Below, piece by piece: positions 1 through 12,603 of a stretch of 64,000 nt of DNA. The position numbers and the translations under genes were made by a program. The DNA lies in the NCBI GenBank assembly GCA_905331475.1, contig CAJNYU010003614.1:1-64000 (forward strand), read 5' to 3'. Below the pieces are notes generated by a model that was not told the DNA's origin, ran no database searches, and was given only the letters and a program-made list of their open reading frames with translations. Source of the DNA: Rotaria socialis. Lineage: Eukaryota; Rotifera; Eurotatoria; Philodinida; Philodinidae. Every line of letters starts with the position of its first letter. Within the stretch, counting starts at the first letter, position 1.

Positions 1-74
1 AGGATTACAATTGGCGAATTTTATCCTAGAAATTCACCAAATTGCCGATCTTCCAGAAGCTTGATTAAGAAAAC

Positions 75-205
75 TGCAGGACAACAGGACAAGCTTTTTC
101 GTCCTGTCCTGACCTGTCCTGCCAGCTATCTCGTCCTGGCGGGCGGCAGGACAGGGCAAAAATCAAAATTGCGCCCTGTCCTGTGCACGTCTCTGGTATT
201 TACAG
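75..205. repeat. GTCCTG/CAGGAC motif cluster
   Basis: GTCCTG and its complement CAGGAC recur about eight times in 130 bp, arranged so that CCTGTCCTGCC (about 112-122) can pair with GGCAGGACAGG (about 146-156). The stretch is far more GC-rich than its surroundings. It has no convincing coding potential despite a short open frame from 61. It is probably part of a repeat whose left end is outside the window. Confidence 0.5.
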
Positions 206-359
206 CAAATTACAAGATTTGGGTTTTCAATCTGCATTTATCAACAGTAAATCAAGTGATATAAATGAAATTAATATAAGAAATCTTTATAAAAAAACAT
301 GTACATTAGCTTTTATGTCACCGCAAGAAAATTAGTAAATTATGGGTAATGATAAGGGA

Positions 360-508
360 GCCCAGAATTTCGGTCCAAGGAATTTTCGGACCGGACTTTC
401 GGCCCATTATGAAATGGATATGAGGATGAGAATGACCCAGTTTTATGATAAAAAAAAATTCATTTGAGGCCGAAAGTCCGGCTCGAAAATTCCTTGGGCC
501 GAAATTCA
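360..508. repeat. Imperfect palindrome (hairpin MITE-like)
   Basis: Two arms of about 45 bp, near 361-405 and 462-508, are inverted copies of each other. Both carry GAATTTCGG, CCAAGGAATTTTCG and CCGGACTTTCGGCC, with a few mismatches, and are separated by about 55 bp of AT-rich loop. Transcribed, it would fold into a long hairpin. The small open frame on the minus strand (318-518) is a by-product of the palindrome and is not a gene. Confidence 0.7.
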
Positions 509-519
509 TGTAACCCATT

Positions 520-1557
520 TACTTCTGAAAAGATTTCTTAAAGAATTTTCTCTTAAAATACAAAGAGTCTGATGATAAATAGGATTCTAGTCCTTTAAGG
601 GGATAAATTCTGACGAAATCCTCACCTAAAAAAAGAAATGAATGAAAGCAATTTCACTTTTTTTAAGTATATAATTCGTTCAGTACTGTCTGGGACAGTT
701 TTCTGTGATACATAAAGATGCTCAGTTAGTGGATAAAGTGGTTCAAACATTTTCAAAATAGGCTTCACGTTTATGCTCCGAAGATTGAAATTATTGAAAT
801 TTAAATTAGAAAGAATTTTAAGAAAAAAATGATCAAGATTGGTTTAGGCTTTATTGAGTATTTCAAATTTTTTTTCAATTTTCTACAAATAGAAGTTGTA
901 TTTCGTCTACAAATTGTGTTAAGAAATATGTGTTATGATCGCAAATATTCATCATTTATTCTGGCACATAAATTCTGTATAAACCACAGAGATATACAAT
1001 TATTATTTTCATCCTGAAAAAAATTCTGTTTTCCTCGGATTATGATCTTTTGCAATCGTACTTAGCATATGCCAGTTCTTCTAGTGCCATTGTTGCAGTT
1101 CGATTAGCAAACATTCTAAAATTTCAAAAAAAAAATATACAGCATATTATTCTCATGCCAACTAGTCTAGATCGAGTTGATGTATGTAGATTATTTAAAA
1201 TTTGATTCTTATCATTGTCTCTAAAAGAAAAAACAATATACATGTGATGTTATGTAACTCTCTTTCACTATATTTTATAAGCTATAGAGCATTACAAGAC
1301 ACGGATTTTAATAAGAAAAATCATTTAAAAAAGAATAATAATCATCGAATGTTTGAATTGTTTAATCGTGAAGTTAAGTAACAATACGATAGCTAATGTC
1401 AAAAACAAAACAAGATTCTCCATTTTCTCTTTGTGATACTTACGCATACACGATTATGATATTTGAACCATGGTCTGCTGAGTATATCTCTACCTATCAA
1501 TCTATCGAATGAGAAGGTATTGAAGTAATTAGTTTGAGTATAGTTCTATTTGATCTC

Positions 1558-1592
<35 letters not shown>

Positions 1593-3410
1593 GACAATTG
1601 AATTGATAGTATGGTGAGAAATCGAGAGGAAAAAGGCACAGAAAAAAAATATATATGCAAATGTCATCGGTCTATTCTCAAGTGTGTATGCTATCTTGCT
1701 TAATATGTGAAGAAAATGTTTCTCTTTGATTAAACTCTTCATCTTTAACGATGATCCATTATGAATGATAAATTGGCTTTCAACGTAGAGAAAGAAAAAT
1801 ATCTTTAGAATAACATACGCAATCAGGCGATTTCATTTTGCAAAACTCGAAATGGATTATATGATGTATTCTTAAAAAGAATGTAAGTAGAACAGAATCT
1901 AGTAGATATTTTCAAAGTGGCGGGAAAATACATTGATAATTTATTATAATTATCCATCGATACTTTTCCCCATTACATCTTTCAGAGTATTAAGTTTTAA
2001 AATAGAAGCAAATCGTTTTCCATCATGATATAGATCTTGTTTAATTTAACTTCAGTCTGAAAGGCGATTCTTAAAGCCAAACAACTGTTATTAGCTTATA
2101 GTTTACCAATATCGTAAATGGTACCATCATAGGCTAGAAATGTCATCATTTTATTTGCTAATCGAATTCACTCGTTAAGTTAATTTAGATATTTGAGAAG
2201 ATGATTAGATGAAAAGTTTTTTCTTGCTTCACTTTATGAGACAAACAGGGACTTTTGAAGCAATACAGAAAAAAAAATAGAAGAACAAGTTTGTTAGGTT
2301 GCTCTTGCTAGTAAATGATTATATGAATTGAAGTTCGTTTTGACAATCCACTTCAACAAACGAATGCGGATAAGAAACGAGAAAAGAGAGAGACAGAGGA
2401 GAAAAAATGAGAAAAAAAGAAATTACACATTAGTGAAGTCTCCTGAGTGCCTTCAAAATGAGCCAGCGAGAGAGAGAGAGTGAGATAGGAAAAGAATGTG
2501 TCTAGGATAATTGAGTATACTAAGTCGAAACAGGAAGTTCATATCTATATTGTCTATGCTAATAGCTCATCGGACAATATGACCGCATATTTTCAACGTT
2601 CTTCTCTAAGGTAAGTTATTTTTTAATGCAAACAGATAGAAATCTAGAACGATTCGTTTCGGCTAGTCTTGATTTTCAAGGTTTTATCTATTGGAGTCAT
2701 TTGTAGAATGAAAGACTTGGTATGGTCGAAAAAAAGTGATCCACATAAATAAAAATTCGAATTTTATTATGTGCGAGATCTTGTTTTTTAACGTTTGTGA
2801 TTAATATCCAATCTCTGTCAAATCCATATTTTACTTAGAAACAGTGCACAGGTACTCGAGTTGAATTATTCAGGTTTCAAACGTTTTTATGCTTTTTTCT
2901 GCTGATCAAACATTTTACCTCTTGACACCCTCCGGAATAGTTGACAAAATTAATTCACTGAGAAAAAAATGTCACAGCGGTAATGGAAAACACGTTCGAA
3001 AACTCCATTACAGTATAGGAAAACAAAAAAAAAGCAGGCGACTATACAATAAAATGATAGTTTTCATTAAATTAATATTTTCACACATCTCGAAGGAAGC
3101 TCATAAGTGAGAGTTTGATCAGAAAAAAAATTATGAGTCAACTTGCAGTCCATTACACTATTTCCAAGGTTAATATTCATTTGAAGTAGAATGGATATTA
3201 GTCAAAATTAATTGGGTTTAAAGAAGGACCAACGTTAAATTCTGTTGCCTAATCATCAAATGCATGTCCGCCTTACAGACTTGAATATAAAAAAAGCACA
3301 ATCTACTAATTTACAATAACGTTAATATAAAATCTATTAACAACAACAAGTAAACTCTTGATCGTCTTCTATCTCATATGCGATCCCAGTGAATAGAACG
3401 TTGACAAGCG
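520..3410. other. Gene-free stretch with simple repeats
   Basis: I find no exon-like reading frame or RNA gene here. It contains a (TA)n run at about 1561-1590 and purine-rich (GA)n-like sequence at about 2380-2490. Short open frames (829-1017, 1497-1742, 2889-3110) have no family resemblance and biased composition. Confidence 0.5.
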
Positions 3411-3417
3411 AAAGAAG

Positions 3418-5722
3418 CAAGGGGGGAAAAGCGTACTTCTGTCCTTATCCTAGTCTCAATCCTGCTCATTCCTTCAAAATTCTTGAAAAGACCTTTAAGA
3501 ATCGCATTATTTCCAATTCAGAATCCTGTTCCGAATTTTGAGAATTCCTGTTTTCAGAATTTTTAAGGCAAAACAAGATCATACTAAGGATTCCTTTAAG
3601 TTTCTGCTCAGATAGTATTTACCAGTCGAGAATTCAGTATACTCTATCAGGGTTTACTCAACATCCTGTGGTGGATCCTAAGAACATTATGAGACAGAAA
3701 TCTGGAAAATTTTTATTAGGTGCTCGTTACGATCTACATCAAATTTTCGTGTCGAGGTTCTGTTATGAATGATAGTCACACCACAAGAAGATCTTGGTAA
3801 AAAATAGCAAAATTTATCAGAGTAAAAACTGATTAATCCCGTGAAGTTTTAGCCAGGATCTTGCCCAGAGCTTTTCAAGCCTTTGCATTCCAAACCTTAG
3901 AAGACAATGGCATTTCTAATCAGAATCTTGATAAGAAAATATAAATATTTAGAAAAAAATCTGTACACGTTAGTACTTATCCCACGCAGTCTTGTCTGTT
4001 TCTTGAGATAAACTTGAAAGATCTTTCAGAACCATAAGCTTCAAGAATTCTAAAAGGTTTGATCCATGATTCTACCAAGGATTTGTTCAAGTTTCTACTT
4101 GGATATATTTCTGAATCGAATTTTTAGGATCCTACTAAAATTCATTGACAATCCTATCCAGGAATCTGACAAAAGTCATAAAGAGAACTTCGTGAAGATT
4201 GCATTAGAGTAAATCAATATCTGTACGGGATTTTAATACGAGGATACTATCAACAGTTACGTATAGTTTTATCGGAGAAAGATCATACCCGTAAAAAACA
4301 AGATTAGTCAGAGTTCTCAAATAGTAGCTGCTGCCAAACTTCGACCAGATTCCTGAGCCGAAGTGGTCAAGCACCGGCATTTAGAATACTTGTAAAACTA
4401 TAATCAAGATCAAGATCTTGATAAAAAAAAATGCCAGAAGCCAGTTAAACTATCTTTAGGTTTATGTTCAGAGACCATTGAAAAATCTCACTTTCAGGGT
4501 TCTATAAGAAATCAGGATAGAATGAATGAAATTATTTCCTGACGTTTTTAGATAGCTTCAGATTAAAATCCTTGCAGATGTTCAAAATTTATAGACTAGA
4601 ACAGAATTTGAATATCAATTTTCAGCGAAATTTCAGTAAAAGTAGATGAAAGCAATTTTCAAGATATTATTCTTTCTTCTGGCGACAGGACACAACTTTA
4701 AGAACGAAATAATCTACTGGCATTTTTATTATGATTTTGATTTAATTCTTTTCATCACCAAACAGAACGGATCTTAAAAATAGGAGAAAAAATATTCTGA
4801 ATCTTTTTGAAGTTTGAATAAAAGCTGTTTTTAAAGTCGGCCTACAGCTATGAGATTTTTTTGTTAATCTTATAAGGAAAAGAAAATCGAATATCATACA
4901 ACTACGGTGTTGATTTGAATTAATTCATCGTAAAAGTTTTTTCGTTTAGTAGATATGTTGAGTCATTAGTAAACACTTCGATGAAAAGTGCTTATAGATT
5001 TAATGGCGCTTCAAAACAACATCAAAAAATATTTCTTAAAATCATATAGAAATAAAAAAACAGCCCATTTTCACTCACGAAGCAAAAAACGTTAAACGAT
5101 ACAAAATTTCCAGAATTTTTAAAAATTATTTATAATCGCATAGAATTTAAGCAGACATTCTCATTAAAGTGAGAAATTAAGATATTAATCGGTAAAGTCA
5201 GATGGAATAACATGGAATATTGAATAGGCTGATCCGCTTATAAACTGAAGGTCTACAGTTCGATACTCTATTTTGAAAGTTCAGTGAAAGTTCTGTCAAG
5301 AAATTCGATAACATTTTCAAGAAACCTATACAAATTCTGAAAACTGTGGTCAAAATCCTTTCTGCACTTTTAATGTATCCAAATCCTGACAGGATCGCAG
5401 TTCAGTAGCTACACATTTTCTTCCAGAATTGCCGATTTCCTAGCTCAATCTTGGTTCAGAAAGGAACTATCAACTTGCTAGGATACTTGATAGTGTTGTT
5501 TTGAATCCTGTCAGAATCCTGTGATTTCGTGACTGCGCACTTCCTTCTAGATTTACTCGTGTTCGTCGGGAAAAAAACAGAATCCCTCTAGAATCTTCCT
5601 CATATCTATGAAAGATCCGCGATTGAGAAATCAAGCAGTAAAACATGCACTAATTGCTACTTGGTATTCCTTGGCACTTATCCGTACTTCTGTACTTCAA
5701 AAGTACGCTTTTTCTCTCCTTG
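3418..5722. mobile_element. Non-autonomous hAT-like DNA transposon
   Basis: The ends are inverted: the left end reads CAAGGGGGGAAAAGCG then TACTT, and the reverse complement of the right end reads CAAGGAGAGAAAAAGCG then TACTT. The 8 bp outside the ends, GAAAGAAG (3410-3417) and GGAAGAAG (5723-5730), match at 7 of 8 positions, as expected for an aged 8-bp target-site duplication. An 8-bp duplication and termini starting CA are typical of the hAT superfamily. The 2.3-kb interior has no long reading frame and is packed with degenerate copies of words such as GAATCCTG and CAGGATC, so it carries no transposase of its own. Confidence 0.6.
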
Positions 5723-5730
5723 GGAAGAAG

Positions 5731-6634
5731 TCGAAACGTGTCCACACCCTTGTTCTTATAGGCGATTACATAGTATAGCAATAAAAAAAATCGAAATATG
5801 AGAATCTAGAGAGCCACACTTAATCGTATTATACAAGGATGACACATGAATTACATCATTTATGATTCCAAGTTGTGAGTAAGACTTGTCAATGAGAAAA
5901 TACACTTCAAAATGGAATAATTAAATTTCTATCGAGTTGAGTGACTCTCCAATTACAATATATTTGACTGTGTAGCTAAACCACAATAACGACAAATAAA
6001 AGAAACAAATTAAACACAATCATGTTTTTTCTACAAGAAGAATTGTCTTTACCATCTATATATTATGACAATAGACAACGCAATTTTAAACATCAAATGA
6101 TTTCTTGATGTCTGTGAATCTTTTATATTTAATTTAATAGATTTTTCCTCGTATTACATACAATTATATGTTCCTTAGAATTATATTAACGGGCAGTATA
6201 AAATCATAAGAGACAGAGAGAGAAAAGCAAACTAAATTAATCTTTATATAGAGTAGAAAGAAAGGAATCATGAACAAGCAGGTAGAATTCTTCTAATAGA
6301 GCAATGAAAAACATATTTGTCTGTCAGTAGACTCTGTTTTCTAGTCAACTATTAGATAAAAATCTAAGAAAGAATGAGAATTGAGCTATTTAACTATTGG
6401 CTAGTTTTCAACAACTAATGTTTCAAAAATTTTCAAGATTTACTTCTGGGGACAGTAAAATACATTCTCATCTTCAACAGTTCAGACAGTATGTAGACAC
6501 TATCTTTTTGTTTTGAATCAATCTTAAACCATTGGTTAAAATTTGAGACAATTGAAAGATTATCAATATTAAACAACAAATATTTCAAAAGTAGTTTTTG
6601 GATGAAATAAAAAAGCAAATGTTTTTATTCATAG
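5731..6634. other. Gene-free stretch upstream of the innexin
   Basis: No coding segment is recognised. The first coding exon of the downstream innexin should lie in or near this interval, because its main exon opens with a splice acceptor in phase 2, but I could not identify it. Promoter elements are not obvious. Confidence 0.35.
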
Positions 6635-7784
6635 GTTTGATCTATACACTGTTCTTCGATATTATTGTGGTTTTGGTCGAAATGATGATGATTTTGTCGA
6701 CCGTTTATCTCGTTATTATTCCGTTCTTATATTTTCAGTTTTTATCGTTATTGTATCTTCTGTACAATTTGTCGGCAAACCAATCTCATGTTTCGCACCA
6801 GCGTCATTCAGCGATGCGCATATAATTTACGCAGACTTTATTTGTTGGATATCTGATACATATTTTATTTCGATTGACGCGGAGATTCCTGAACCGGATG
6901 ATCTGCAAGCTCGACAAGGTTCGAACGCAATTCGATTCTATCAATATGTTCCATTTATACTTATGCTACAAACATGTGGCTTCTTTTTGCCTGGATTTTT
7001 TTGGCGTAGCGGTTCATCTCGACTTGGTATTCCATTACAAAAACATTTAGATCAATTAAATATGAGTCGTCGTTCAATCGCAGAACCTCCGATGTATCGT
7101 CGACAACTAATACGAAATGTAGCATCGCGTCTTGATCAATATTTTCGTATGCGCCATCGTGCAATAATACCAAAATTAACATTTCTCTATCTATTGACAA
7201 AACTTATTTATATAACGAATATTTTTATTCAACTAATAAGTTTACATTATTTAATGAATTTTGAATTAAAATTTAATTCTTTATTTCATCATTTCATTAT
7301 TTATAATAATACAATACGTCATGTATCATTACAGTTTCCTACGAATGTTTTATGTGATTTTATTGTTCGTTTTCTTGGTAAAAATAAGCATCCACATACA
7401 GTTCAGTGTGTTTTACCAATTAATGTATTCAATGAAAAAATTTTTATCTTTGCCTATTTATGGTTAATCTTTCTTTTAATATGTGCTCTATATAATCTAT
7501 TGATTCAATGGTTATTATTTATTTTATTTCATCGTACCGTTGTTGATACACGTGTTCGACGTTTTCGTTCGATTTCATCAAAATATCGTACGGATGATAA
7601 CTATGAAGAAAATAAACCGATGTATAAATTTGATCGTCAACCCATTACAAAAAATTTTAGTCAACGTTATTTATGTTGTGATGGAATTTTTATTATGAGA
7701 TTATTTGATATGAATATTGATCTTGTTACAATGAATGATTTAATGGATGATTTATGGGAATTATATAAAATTAATCCTATATAG
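6635..7784 (+). CDS. Innexin gap-junction/hemichannel protein
   Basis: Innexins are four-pass membrane proteins that form invertebrate gap junctions and pannexin-like hemichannels. The main exon follows an acceptor ending at 6634 and encodes about 382 residues to the stop at 7782-7784. It shows the family order: a DDDFVDRL motif before TM1, SVQFVGKPISC at the start of extracellular loop 1, a second loop cysteine in FICWISDTYF, and YQYVPFILMLQ entering TM2. Extracellular loop 2 has cysteines in LCDFIVRFLG and TVQCVLPINVFNEKIF leading into TM4. The C-terminus keeps FSQRYLCCDGIFIMRL. Two cysteines per loop, as the family requires, are all present. The ATG at 6963 lies inside TM2 and is not the start; the true start is in a short upstream exon I did not find. 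Length fits the family (about 360-480). Confidence 0.93.
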
Positions 7785-10110
7785 GATCAAGAGAAAAAAA
7801 AACAATCGCTTTTTATTTTATATAAATAGAAATTAAATATTCACAATGTAGAATAAAAGCACAAGACATCGATCTTATTTAGAAAGCAAATAATTAGAAA
7901 TTTGATGGATGAGTTGTTTAACTGCATTTAATAACTATATAGGATGGCATTGTTTGAATGATGAAATAGAATTTTTTGAAGTTTTCAAGTTAAATTATTT
8001 GCTCTTTTGTTTTCTTTATCAAATCAATAAGAGTCGTGTTACTTTTTGAAGAAACAGGAAAAATAAAACATCATCAGTCAAACTCGAAAAGTCTCTATTG
8101 TAAAAAGTAAACTAGAATAAAGATTTGAACAAGACATACACGTTCACTATTTTATTAGCACATCATTCTGAGGATTTCGTGAAATTATTGCTGTAATATC
8201 CTCGATTTTGACTTCAGCATGATAGAACTGCTGCAGTTTGTTGTTGTTTTCACTTGTTTAAAAGTTTACAGATGTGAATTCGAATGAGAAATTGAAAATG
8301 AGGAAAATTGTTAATTTTAATTTTTCTCAAATGTGATCAGGGTGTCTTCCTTTTCTTCAACTTTAGGACTCTAATTATATACCTACTCAAGTCGGAAGCA
8401 TTCAGATACGATGCAACTACACAAACGATGATGAAGTTCCGGTATTTTTACGTGATAAATAAATATTTAGAACCAATATGAGCTGCACTGAAATTGTTTT
8501 AGAGAATAGTATAACGTCTTTTCTCATGCATTCAAGCAAACAATTTCATACGTTTTTCTCTGTGGTTTTAGATCATAAAATTTTGATTTGATAAAATTTA
8601 TCTTCTGCTTTCTTATGGTTCTAGTAACTAACTCTCTCGATACATTCAACAAAATATCTTGTTGTCTTCATTATTGTACTCTAACAGTGATGGTGGCAAA
8701 TGTTGTTTTTTTATTTTTCAGTTACAGACGATTGTAGTTCCAGTAAATCTTCCTTTGATTTTATGTTGGCTTTTCCGAGCCAACCACTGATTCCGTAAGC
8801 CTCGAATGGAGTTAATGAACAAGGAAAAAGAATCTGATGCTCGATAAGTCTAAAATTGATCGATTAACTAATTGTTGGTTCAGTAAATTCATAATTGCTC
8901 TTTAGTATTAAAACTGAAGTATAAGAAAAAAAAATGTAATCAGAGGCTTTTACTTAGGCATAGTACCTAATTGAAATTAATTATTATGGAGTCACTACCA
9001 GATCGTTTAAAGACTATGTAAATAATGTTACTGATGAAATAGGAAAATAAGAAATAGTATATCTTATATTTGGAGCATCAATTAGTATTCTATTAGAAAA
9101 ATTCATAATCATTTTTAAGAGTACCTTTAAATTCCGCACCCCGAAAACATTTAATCGGTCGGATCCTGATCCAAGAAAGTTTAACCAGTCGAATCTGATT
9201 CGTGGCCCAGATATTCATGAAACCGATGGACTCTTACACCCACAACCTCTTTGGATCTTTTAGCACGCTTTTAAGATGATGAAAGCTTGAAAATGTGAGG
9301 GTGAATCAAATGACTATTGTCATGATTTCGTCTTTACTACGTGACTCGTCAGATAGTTTTGGCATAGAATCTGTTCAAAATTACCACACAAAGCATAAGC
9401 AGAGCGAGAGTCAGAGTAGTGTGAATGAGTTTCAAATAGAAAGATTCAAAATATCAGATGTGAATGTGTTTATAATGGAGTTTTTTTCAGAATCCCGAGC
9501 TACTTCGGGTGGCCAGTTCGACGTTGCTGACTGACTAGGAATGAAAATAAAAGGAGTGGAGATTTTTTATGGGCCAATAGCTAGAGCATTGATCGTCGGT
9601 AATAGATGGCCAACCAGAAACCGATTATTTCCTTTAGATCAAAAAGTGATTGTTGCACTGAGAAAAAGAAAATTAGCAGAAAATCGAGTTTTAGTTTTGT
9701 CGGAGAGTTGCCTGGTCGAAGTGTGCCTCAGTTATGGCATAGAGTTGTACAAAAAGTATCCCATGCAAAAAAATCCTAAAATGATCCGAAAGTGATAAAT
9801 CACATAGGTTTGCCGAAGTGTAAAAGAAATCTAGCCACACGTAGACGTAGCACTACCGTTATTTTATTTTCAAAAAGAAAAAATAATACTATCTATGTCT
9901 AGATAAAGAAAGTTGAGCACGTGCCAGCTTTACTTTATCGAGTATAGCAAAGTTGACCCATTTTACTTTAACTCGTAGAATGAAGTTGACCTAGTTTGCA
10001 TTGTTTTATTCGATGAAGTAAAGATAACATGCCACCCTTTAGTCGTATGGGTTATCTCGATTCATTCATGAAAAAGTACTTTGTTCTCATAGATTTCTCC
10101 TTGTCTAACA
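7785..10110. other. Intergenic region, no clear gene
   Basis: No exon set is supported. Degenerate short repeats occur near 9140-9230 (TCGGTCGGATCC / CAGTCGAATCTG types) and 9900-10020 (AAAGTTGA... blocks). One frame from 9295 to 9795 is open apart from a single TGA at about 9532. It resembles no family I know and may be the remnant of a mobile element. Confidence 0.35.
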
Positions 10111-10117
10111 ATCGACA

Positions 10118-10145
10118 TGTATATATATATATATATATAAATAGC
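10118..10145 (+). promoter_or_regulatory. TATA-like promoter of the small secreted-protein gene
   Basis: A (TA)n run ends in TATATAAATAGC at about 10132-10145, roughly 95 bp upstream of the ATG at 10239. That places a plausible transcription start near 10165-10175 and a short leader. The match to a TATA box is direct, but the alternating TA run also makes it a simple repeat. Confidence 0.4.
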
Positions 10146-10238
10146 TGAAGCACGGCTGTAGGAACATACGAATTACACATTTGATTATATTCATCTAGCA
10201 CTCTCTCTTCAATGTTCTAACACCAACAACAAAGGAAA

Positions 10239-10772
10239 ATGCAAAATATTAGTCAATTCATTTGTTTAATCATCTTCTTGGTGTTGATGGCTACAGTCTG
10301 CATGCCACGGACCATAGCGAATCGAGCTAGGATCGATGGCCGTCTCCATCATTCAATCATGAAACGTCAAAGTAATGATGGTCCTTGTGCTTATTTTGGC
10401 GGTACTATCACAATATGTAAAAATAATACTCATGGCGATATTCGTATTTGTAATAATCATGCTAATGATTGTGAGAATGCTACTATTAATATTTCTAAAA
10501 CCAATAATAATGATAATGCTGTTTGTCACAATGATCAAATGAATGGTACGATTAGTATTTATGATAGTCATATTGATAATTATGCTATGAATGGTAGTAT
10601 TACGATTTGTATACTTGAATTTAATGGTACTATTACTATGTGTAATAATCAATGTGATGATGCCACTATTGAAGGTATTCTGTTACCTGCTAATGATAAT
10701 ATTGATTGCTACCCAGTTACTATTGAAGGTGCTATTTGTACACCTTCAATAGTAGCTCGTATTGTCAAGTAA
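10239..10772 (+). CDS. Secreted Asn-rich repeat protein, glycosylation-sequon-rich
   Basis: An uninterrupted 177-residue frame. Residues 1-22 form a signal peptide (hydrophobic FICLIIFLVLMATVC). A basic stretch follows, ending at MKRQ (about 42-45), a possible furin-type KR cleavage site that would leave an N-terminal Gln. The mature part is built from short units resembling NGTITIC, NGSITIC, NGTISIY and TIEGAIC, alternating beta-prone T-I-x-I strands with Asn/Asp-rich turns; this suggests a beta-solenoid. At least six N-x-S/T sequons (NNT, NAT, NIS, NGT, NGS, NGT) and about a dozen cysteines are present. No family is recognised and the function is unknown. Gene-like features are a TATA-like promoter upstream, one clean exon and strong codon regularity. 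The antisense frame at 10353-10652 is a shadow. Confidence 0.75.
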   Translation: MQNISQFICLIIFLVLMATVCMPRTIANRARIDGRLHHSIMKRQSNDGPCAYFGGTITICKNNTHGDIRICNNHANDCENATINISKTNNNDNAVCHNDQMNGTISIYDSHIDNYAMNGSITICILEFNGTITMCNNQCDDATIEGILLPANDNIDCYPVTIEGAICTPSIVARIVK

Positions 10773-10775
10773 AGT

Positions 10776-12600
10776 AAGTATATTTTTCCAAAATGTTGCT
10801 GCGGTGATAATTCATAAAAAGAGAAAATTTTTCTTGTTTTAATCCATTATTGTAGATTTTTCCTTCAGATTATGATTTTGAGTAGTTTATAATACTGATA
10901 CATAATCTTTTTCAGAATACAAGAGTCCTGAGTATTGTTTTTAATTCATTTTTTCATAGTTTCCTCAAAAACTCATGAGAATGGTTTAGCGAAGATCTAC
11001 CAAACAAGCCCTCGTTCATAATTTTATTTTATTTTTCATATATATTCTTTTTTTTGTTTGTCAATTTGTTATTGTCAACTGCTAGATTTTTGACTCTTCT
11101 CAATCGAACTGATTAAATGGTTTTTTTTTTCTACAAGGTTTATGGAGCGTGTTTCCGTCACATGTAAAAATCCAATGGAAACCAGGATAGCTCGAAAATG
11201 ATCCACAACGAGGCGAAATGTACGTTGAGAATAGGCCATTAGTTCTTCTAAATGGCATGGAGTAATTCGTTCTCCACTCTGAGACTTAATTACTGCGCTT
11301 CACGTCAGTCCCATCGAATGCAATTGAGCACTTAGATAAACATGAAATTATCTGAGTCGATCAAATCGACTCCAACTACATGGCTTCCAGTGTGATGACT
11401 CGGAATCGTATTCGTCAGAGACATGCAATGAAATTTCGAAAACACAAGCAGTACTGCGGAATTGAATATTTATGGTTGTGGTGAAGTGTAATCAGTTATC
11501 TGGCCATACATATACATGCCAATGTGAACTGATCTTTCGGTTATCTGTTGGTGTCCAGCATGCGGCTGAAACACACTCAATACGCATTGAAGCAAGAAAC
11601 CATTTAGCTCATTCGATTCAAGCGGGCCGAAATTCTAGCATTTGTTATAAACACATTGACAAACAAAAACGTAGATTTCTAGAAAATTCAGCTAGAGGTG
11701 TAAAATGAAACGCCTTTAACTTTTGAAACATAGTAGATTATCATTTGCCGCATCCTTTTTTCTCTGTCGAAACGCACGGAAACCCAAGTTTCCATATTAT
11801 CACTATCTTGCAACACTATTAACTAGTTCGCTTTCTTCTCTTCTATTGTCACTTATTGTTCCAGGCGATGGCGAGTTTCTATTTTAAGAAAATTCAAATA
11901 AGTTGATTCTAAATTATTCCATGGAAATTCATTATGTAGAGATAAACACGTATGATCAGGAAGCTGATGTCTACTATTGAATTTGATTATAAGAAATTCA
12001 TTCGCATATATCACCGGCAGAATTAAAACTGCATAAAATTTAATTTTATTCGGGATTACAGTACGAACTTTTTCAAACATAACGTGCCCTTTTTTGAGAA
12101 AAGCTTCTCAAGATTTATATTTTGTTGCAACACTGAGCAGCTTTCTCAAAATAACCGGAATCTTCTATGATGACAACCTGTCGTATCAGGTTACGCATAG
12201 TACTAGTCTGCACATCCGCATACTGAATCCACTGTTTACAAGAGTAAGACCGTAGATGGTGACTAAGATGTTCATATTGGCTCACGAATCACTTTATTCT
12301 ACTTTAATTTATCTGGTGAATCAAAACTTCGAGATTCAGAGTAAAGAAAAAAGATATCAGACAAACCAATACCAAGAAATGTTTTACCAGAAAAATCTAA
12401 ATCATTCGGCTATACAATCTGTGTACGATAGAAATAAAAATAGACAAGAATGACGAGGAATGTGATAAAATTTTATGAGCACAGTGCAAGCATAGTTTTC
12501 TGCTTGCTATTTTTGTAATTGGTTTCGCTTAGAAAAAAAAAGACATTATTTTTGAAAATAACAGAGACATAATTCAACGGAAACAAAGTAAAATAAGAGA
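10776..12600. other. Intergenic region, possible decayed element at 11.1-11.7 kb
   Basis: No gene is supported. The part from about 11140 to 11710 is noticeably less AT-rich than its flanks and has a 78-codon frame (11472-11708) with a Cys...Cys...His pattern faintly like a FLYWCH zinc finger followed by ETHSIRIEARN. The match is too weak to name. The rest is AT-rich without exon structure. Confidence 0.3.
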
Positions 12601-12603
12601 ATG

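Noticed and set aside
1561-1590. (TA)n as a TATA promoter
   Set aside because: No gene follows within a sensible distance; it is a simple repeat.
6963-7784. Independent 273-residue protein starting at ATG 6963
   Set aside because: The same frame is open upstream to 6635 and encodes innexin TM1 and extracellular loop 1, so this ATG is internal.
9295-9795. 165-codon frame interrupted by one TGA
   Set aside because: No domain, no flanking splice structure and no recognisable homology; possibly a mobile-element remnant but not supportable as a gene.
11472-11708. FLYWCH-like zinc finger
   Set aside because: Cys/His spacing is only loosely compatible and the diagnostic aromatic motif is missing.
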